Assembly (NCBI GenBank): GCA_027924585.1
Contig: BSBM01000826.1
Location: forward strand, 12,989,501-13,053,500
Direction: 5' to 3'
Source of the DNA: Larix kaempferi
Taxonomy: Eukaryota > Streptophyta > Pinopsida > Pinales > Pinaceae
Length of the DNA: 64,000 nt
In this document: positions 59,266-64,000 of the stretch, piece by piece
How positions within the stretch are numbered: position 1 is the stretch's first letter
How the letters are laid out: each line of letters begins with the position of its first letter
Translations under genes and position numbers: made by a program
Notes under the pieces: model-generated
What the model was told of the DNA's origin: nothing
The model's database searches: none
The model's input: the letters and a program-made list of their open reading frames with translations, nothing else

Positions 59266-59474
59266 CCTTAAGAGTATTTGGATTGAATGGAATTTTGGAG
59301 CATATTCATGCATTGCTTTGAGTTTATGGTTTGCAATCTCTACATTTTCATTGTTTAAGAGCATTTCTCATAAATTTAATGTAAATTAGTGAAAATGTCG
59401 AAGGGTTTTCTACAAAGGGTATTAGGGAAAGTCAATTTTTCTTAGGTTGTGCTATATACTTAATAATTGCATAT

Positions 59475-60470
59475 ATATTTACATGAAGAAAACCAATTCA
59501 ACAAACTAAGAGATAAAATCTCAACGGGATCCTAAAAACTAGCAACAAATAACAATAATAGGTATAGTTATAGATAGGATCTCAAGTAGCCCTTGATAAT
59601 AGGAAACCGTCTCAACTATTCCATGAGAATATGAAACTAAAATAATAATATGAGACAAATATGCACAAAATACAAATAATAATATGACACGAAATTTTCA
59701 TATGAGACAAACATATCATATGCTAAAAATTACTAAGAATCCCTATCATTCTTCCGAACAATAGAAACATTGGCCCCCGATGATTTTAAGAGAGAGGAAA
59801 AAAAATTTGCATCTAATGTTGAGAAATATAATGAGCTTGATGTAGAAGATAATTTGGCATAGCGACATGGTAGCAAGCAATGGATCCTTGACAATTTTAA
59901 TGAGACAAATACCTACAAAAAGAATTGTGAAATGAATAAACTCTGGCTCGGTGATGTGAATCAACAAGATTGAACCCAAACCCAAATGAGGTTGGATGAA
60001 TTAAAACAAAAGCTAATATCCAACCCACTTTGGATTGCAAAGAAAAAATAGAGAGCGGTACTCAAACCTAGACCAAATGATAAACTTGCTCTGATACTAA
60101 TGATATGGAGAATTCTACTCATTAGTAGATTTCTACACATGACTATGTGAAATAAAAATCTCTAATCGATTTAATTAAGAAAGAACAATATTTTATAGAT
60201 TTACATGAAGAAATCCAATTAAACAAACTAAGAGATAAAATGTCAACAAGATACTAAAACTAACAAATTATAATAATAGGTCTATTTAGAGATAAGATCT
60301 CAGCTAGCCCATGAGAATATGATACTATCTCGACTAATCCATGAGAATAGGAAAGAAAAATAATAATAGCAAAACAAAATGTACACAATACAAATAATAA
60401 TATGAGACAAACATCTCAAATTTTAAAAATGATCAAGAATCCCTATCGTAGCAAGTGAAATACATTAACA
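59475..60470 (-). mobile_element. TRIM-like LTR element
   Basis: A 5' LTR (60101-60470, TGTTAATG... to ...CATATCA in minus sense), a PBS-like TAGTATCAGAGC (60088-60099, minus; one mismatch at the first base), an interior of about 330 bp with a purine tract (ATCGGGGGCCAA at 59770-59781, minus), and a 3' LTR (about 59475-59769) missing its last 80-100 bp. Shared LTR text includes TTTACATGAAGAAA, AACAAACTAAGAGATAAAAT and AATCCCTATC. No coding sequence. The copies are diverged, so the element is old. Confidence 0.72.
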
Positions 60471-62978
60471 TTTGAAAGCACACCCCCTTGCCATATATTA
60501 TGCTAGGAATTTGAGATGGGGAGTAACTTTTCTTGTGTTTGGAGGGTCTTGTATCCATCTTTCACAGTGTATTTTTATCCGTGCTTTCCCGAGAATCTTT
60601 CATGCTCTTCTCTTTTTAGGAAGTGGCCCCTTCCAACTCTATGAAGAGGCAATCTACCAAAGGATGGAGCTCCAATGAGGGAGGAGAGGTTGCAATATTT
60701 CCAATTCCTCTCTTTGTCATCCTGTCATATGATATGCACGTGATTGAAGTCCATTTGATTGCATCTAAGGGTGGAGAGTGGTGATGTCATTGTGGATGTA
60801 TAGAGGTTGCCTCCCCAATATTTTGTTGTTCTATAAATTGATAGCCTTGTCATTCCTTAGCCTCTAAAAGATGTTATCATTGATTGAATGGATGGATCAC
60901 TTTAGAAGATGTCGTATATTTGAGCCTAACCCATGTAATAGAAGCAAGTTTAAGCATATATTTATTGTGATGGCTTAAAGGAATTTGACACAAATGACTT
61001 ATTTCCACAAGTCTTCTTTCCTTGATACTAACCATTATGCAAACAATTGGCTCTAAGGGAAACGTTCATCATATTTCGAACCCTATTTTTAATTCATCCA
61101 TTTGCATAAGGTGCTCTAATTTTCTTCCATTTTATGAGATGGGATTTTTTTCTTTTCCAATTCCCTCCTAGCCAAAAAAAGTTGAATTGATCCAATTTCG
61201 ACCTTTGTTGAAGGAATAGTTTAGAAATGAAGAATATTAATTACTATTAGAAAGAGAAACTAAATTAAGTCCCCATATATGTGAGGGGAGTGTTAATGCT
61301 CTGCCAATAGTTGAGACTCAATATGGATATGATTTGGCTTATATTCCCACTATTGCAATTTCCAGATGAGACTTCCCAATGTTTGGAGGGTGATTTCAAG
61401 AGACACATTTCACCACACCAAAGTGATGCAAGAGCATCCTTAGGATCACGTACAATCAATATCACATATTTATTCCCAATCTTCTCGCTTTTCTTAGTTT
61501 ACTTAGTAGGGGAAATAAGGAGTTTAAGAATGCTATAGGAGAAAAGAAACATGAAGATTCAATATGTACACATTATTATGGGAGTAAAAGATAAATACTT
61601 GCACGTCCATGCACACGCGCGCGCGCACGCGCATCCGTGTGTGTGTGTGAGTGTGTTATAGCAGAAGAGGAGGAGCACAATTGCTTATTTAGGGTTTGGC
61701 ACTTGAGACTAAGAATTGCAAGCTAATATTTTCATTTTGAGATTGTGTGGATCTCGGGGAGACACAAACCTCTATATTGTAATATATAGGCTAACATTAC
61801 TATACTATTCAATAAAGAGTTATATTTTGTCACTTTCCTCCTATCTAATTATTTACATTTAATCATCCATAATTAGTTCTATAGCATTTGAAATTGCATG
61901 AATATTTAAATGTGTGAATTATATAATTGTTGCACTCTGATAGTGCCAATCTAGTCTGTAGTTGTGTTGGTGACCTACAAAGCTTGCTTGTGTATCACAA
62001 AGCACCCTTTTTTCAACAAAACTTCATTTTCAAAGGACATAATTTGAGGAAAAATACTTTAATGTGATAAGGAATAGATTTAAACCCAAATATTAAAAGA
62101 AAATTAATTTTAATGTTATCAAAAACCTACACAAATGTAAAAGTATTCATTTTTGAATGGTATGGTTGTAAGAGGTCTAGTCCTACAACAATGTGTTGCT
62201 AATGGTAGTGGAGTATGGTGCAAAAGTTTCTATCCTCAATGGTAGTTATTTGGTATAATAACCATTGATGATGTCATATTTAAACATGGTGGGTGATGCC
62301 ATGTTCTATAAGGTCTTATCTTAGGCTATTTTGATTGTACATTGATCACTTCATTCATTTCAAACTACAAAAGTAGCTTCTTTAATAATACCCACCTTAA
62401 ATGGTGTGAACTCAGCATTAACTAAAATGTTTCACTTTTGTGAATTCTTAAATCATTTTTAAGAGTTCTTAAATAATTCTTAATTACAACACAATTATAG
62501 ATAAAGATGATTTAAGAATTATAAGTCTTTGAATCTACCCACATGATAAAAATCCAAATCCAGCATTGAATTATTCAAAATTTACAAATCTAAGACTGGC
62601 CATATTTTAGCAAGGGTTAAGTGTTTTAGTTAATGCTCACTGCAATGCCATGAAAAATATTATTGATGAAAAATAAATAACCACCTCATATTGATTCGTT
62701 TGGTTGAAAACATCCTTAATAATAAAAACGCTAATATAACTTTTGCAAAAAGATTTGTCCATACTACTGATAACTAGAGACAAAAAAAGACACATTAAAA
62801 ATGAAAAAAAATGCTCTGATTTTTTCTACAACCACGTAAATTGCAGTATTGATGTGCTCTATTGATGTACCTTATTTATTGCATGTATGTACATCAAAAG
62901 ACAATCATTACAATAGAGTAGCTGTGAAGAAAATTTATAATCTGTAACTGTCAAGAATTTGAAAAGACAAGTGGTTGG
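60471..62978. other. Intergenic DNA, nothing recognised
   Basis: Mixed composition, short open frames only. Includes an alternating CG/GT tract listed separately. The minus-strand peptide at 61265-61465 is discussed under rejected items. Confidence 0.45.
61609..61655. repeat. (CG)n/(GT)n alternating purine-pyrimidine tract
   Basis: CACACGCGCGCGCGCACGCG followed shortly by (GT)n. Long alternating purine-pyrimidine DNA can adopt a Z form. A similar tract occurs at 42815-42858. Confidence 0.85.
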
Positions 62979-63337
62979 TGTTGGAGCACATTTGCCATTA
63001 GAACAAAACCTGTATGCATTAGTCTCCGCTACATTCTCCAAAGTTTAGATCGATGAGATGGGTTTAAACCATGTCGTGAAACTCACGGGGATTGCTTGAC
63101 ACAAATGCCAACAATCTTCCCCCCAATGTTACCTGGGTGAGTTTCGAACTCGAGACTTGTCGCTCTGATACCATTTGTTGGATAATGATTGTCATTAGAC
63201 CAAACCCTATAGGCATTAATAGCCACTAAAATCACCAAAGTTAAGATCCACGACAGGGGTTTAACCCATGTCACAAAAGTCACAGGGAGCGTTGGACACA
63301 AATGCCAACAGGTGGGTGTAATTACATTATTCCAACA
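62979..63337 (-). mobile_element. Tandem short LTRs separated by 62 bp with PBS and purine tract
   Basis: LTR 1 (62979-63113, 135 bp) and LTR 2 (63176-63337, 162 bp) share CATTAG, CCAAAGTTTAGATC/CCAAAGTTAAGATCC, GGGTTTAAACCATGTC/GGGTTTAACCCATGTC and GACACAAATGCCAACA. LTR 2 has perfect TGTTGGA...TCCAACA ends. Between them lie only a PBS (TGGTATCAGAGCG, minus, 63161-63173), a B-box-like GTTCGAAAC and a purine tract GGGGGGAAGAT. LTR 2 is also next to a second purine tract and Copia pol on its right, so it seems to be shared between a TRIM-like unit and a larger element. Confidence 0.75.
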
Positions 63338-63346
63338 CTCCCCCTT
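63338..63346 (-). other. Polypurine tract of the right-edge Copia element
   Basis: In minus sense AAGGGGGAG abuts LTR 2, as expected before a Copia 3' LTR. Confidence 0.75.
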
Positions 63347-63439
63347 AATTATGACCATTGAATGCTTTAGCATCTACAACACCTAGATTCTACCTATGAA
63401 CATCAAAAACATGTTTTTCCAATGGTTTTGTGAACACAT

Positions 63440-64000
63440 TAGCCATTGTTTGACTTTCGGGTTTCTAAATATATATCATCATTGTTTACAAGATATCTAT
63501 ATGCTTTCCTTTCTGGTGTAAAACATGATTCTTGGACATCGTTATGGCTGAGTTGTTTTCATAAAAAACTGGAGTATGTCCTTCATGTCTTTGTTGAAGA
63601 TCATTGACAACTCGGTGTAACCATACTTCTTGAAAATTTATTGTTGTTGCTACTACATATTCGACTTCTGCTAATGAGAGCTTAGCTTCACACTAGCCTG
63701 CTTCTTGGATGCCCATAAAATTACCCCTCAACCAAGATGAAATACATACCTTGAAGTTCTCTTCCTATCATATAGGTTTCCTACAAAGTCATTGTTTGTA
63801 TAACCAATCAAAGAATCATTTTTAGTGCTTGAGCATAAAATACCATATCTTGTTGTACCCGCAGCATATCTCAAAATACTTTTACCAACTTGCTAATGCA
63901 TTTCTTTGGGTATCTCCATAAACTTGGAAATCAAGCTAGCTGCAAACATAATGTCTGGTCTAGTGGCAATGAGATACATGAGACTGCCAACTGATATCTT
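63440..64000 (-). pseudogene. pol: Copia pol: RT end and RNase H, degenerate, leaves the window
   Basis: From the right edge in minus sense: GSLMYLIATRPDIMFAASL, EIPKEMH, GTTRYGILCSS, YTNNDFVGNLYDRKRTSRY, WASKKQASVKLSS, then, in broken frames, the remaining RNase H. This is the Copia RT C-terminus and RNase H. Stops and frameshifts occur every 30-60 codons. The 5' part (gag, integrase, most of RT) lies beyond 64000. Confidence 0.82.

Noticed and set aside
61265-61465. Minus-strand peptide with ILIVRDPKDALASLW, resembling the sulfotransferase PAPS-binding motif
   Set aside because: Only about 15 residues fit. Neither flank continues the sulfotransferase pattern, and no exon structure is visible.

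Overview
The window reads as AT-rich intergenic DNA from a large plant genome, most likely a conifer or other gymnosperm. I see no complete host protein-coding gene, rRNA, tRNA gene or CRISPR array. Almost everything recognisable is a transposable element: nested LTR retrotransposons with initiator-Met-type primer binding sites (TGGTATCAGAGC and variants), tRNA-derived SINEs, a LINE remnant, a cut-and-paste DNA transposon, and a Penelope-like element (PLE) with both reverse transcriptase and GIY-YIG endonuclease. PLEs of this kind are known in land plants mainly from conifers (the 'Dryad' elements), which is the main reason for the lineage guess.

Region 1-13.1 kb is a nest. A minus-strand Ty3/gypsy element of Tat-like type (5' LTR 12347-13101, long GC-rich leader, gag) is split inside gag by a plus-strand Copia element (1981-9597). 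That Copia element has 551-bp LTRs, a GGAAG target duplication, a broken 3' half of pol and four separate tandem arrays between pol and the 3' LTR. Just past the gag stop a further minus-strand LTR element (LTR 998-1214) runs off the left edge. Region 13.4-20.1 kb holds a LINE relic and a tRNA-derived SINE in otherwise plain AT-rich DNA. At 20156-23433 lies a complete minus-strand LTR element with no coding capacity.

Region 25.3-33.4 kb contains two copies of an unidentified gag-like segment, a gypsy integrase relic, and the PLE (31626-33240). At 36554-37566 a Copia derivative of about 1 kb retains only the start of gag between its LTRs. The largest object is a 12.9-kb plus-strand Ty3/gypsy chromovirus (39366-52235) with about 2.65-kb LTRs and gag, protease, RT, RNase H, integrase and chromodomain. 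It is inactivated by many stops and by loss of catalytic aspartates, and is flanked by an unusual 15-bp near-repeat. Region 53.9-59.3 kb holds a SINE with a 14-bp target duplication and a pogo/Tigger-like DNA transposon (54536-58994) whose empty site survives in a neighbouring tandem unit. The right end carries a TRIM-like element, tandem short LTRs and the 3' end of a minus-strand Copia pol that leaves the window.

All reading frames are damaged, so the elements are described as relics and none is predicted to be autonomous today. Coordinates of LTR ends, target duplications and terminal inverted repeats were read directly. Family names rest on remembered family motifs and were not checked against a database.
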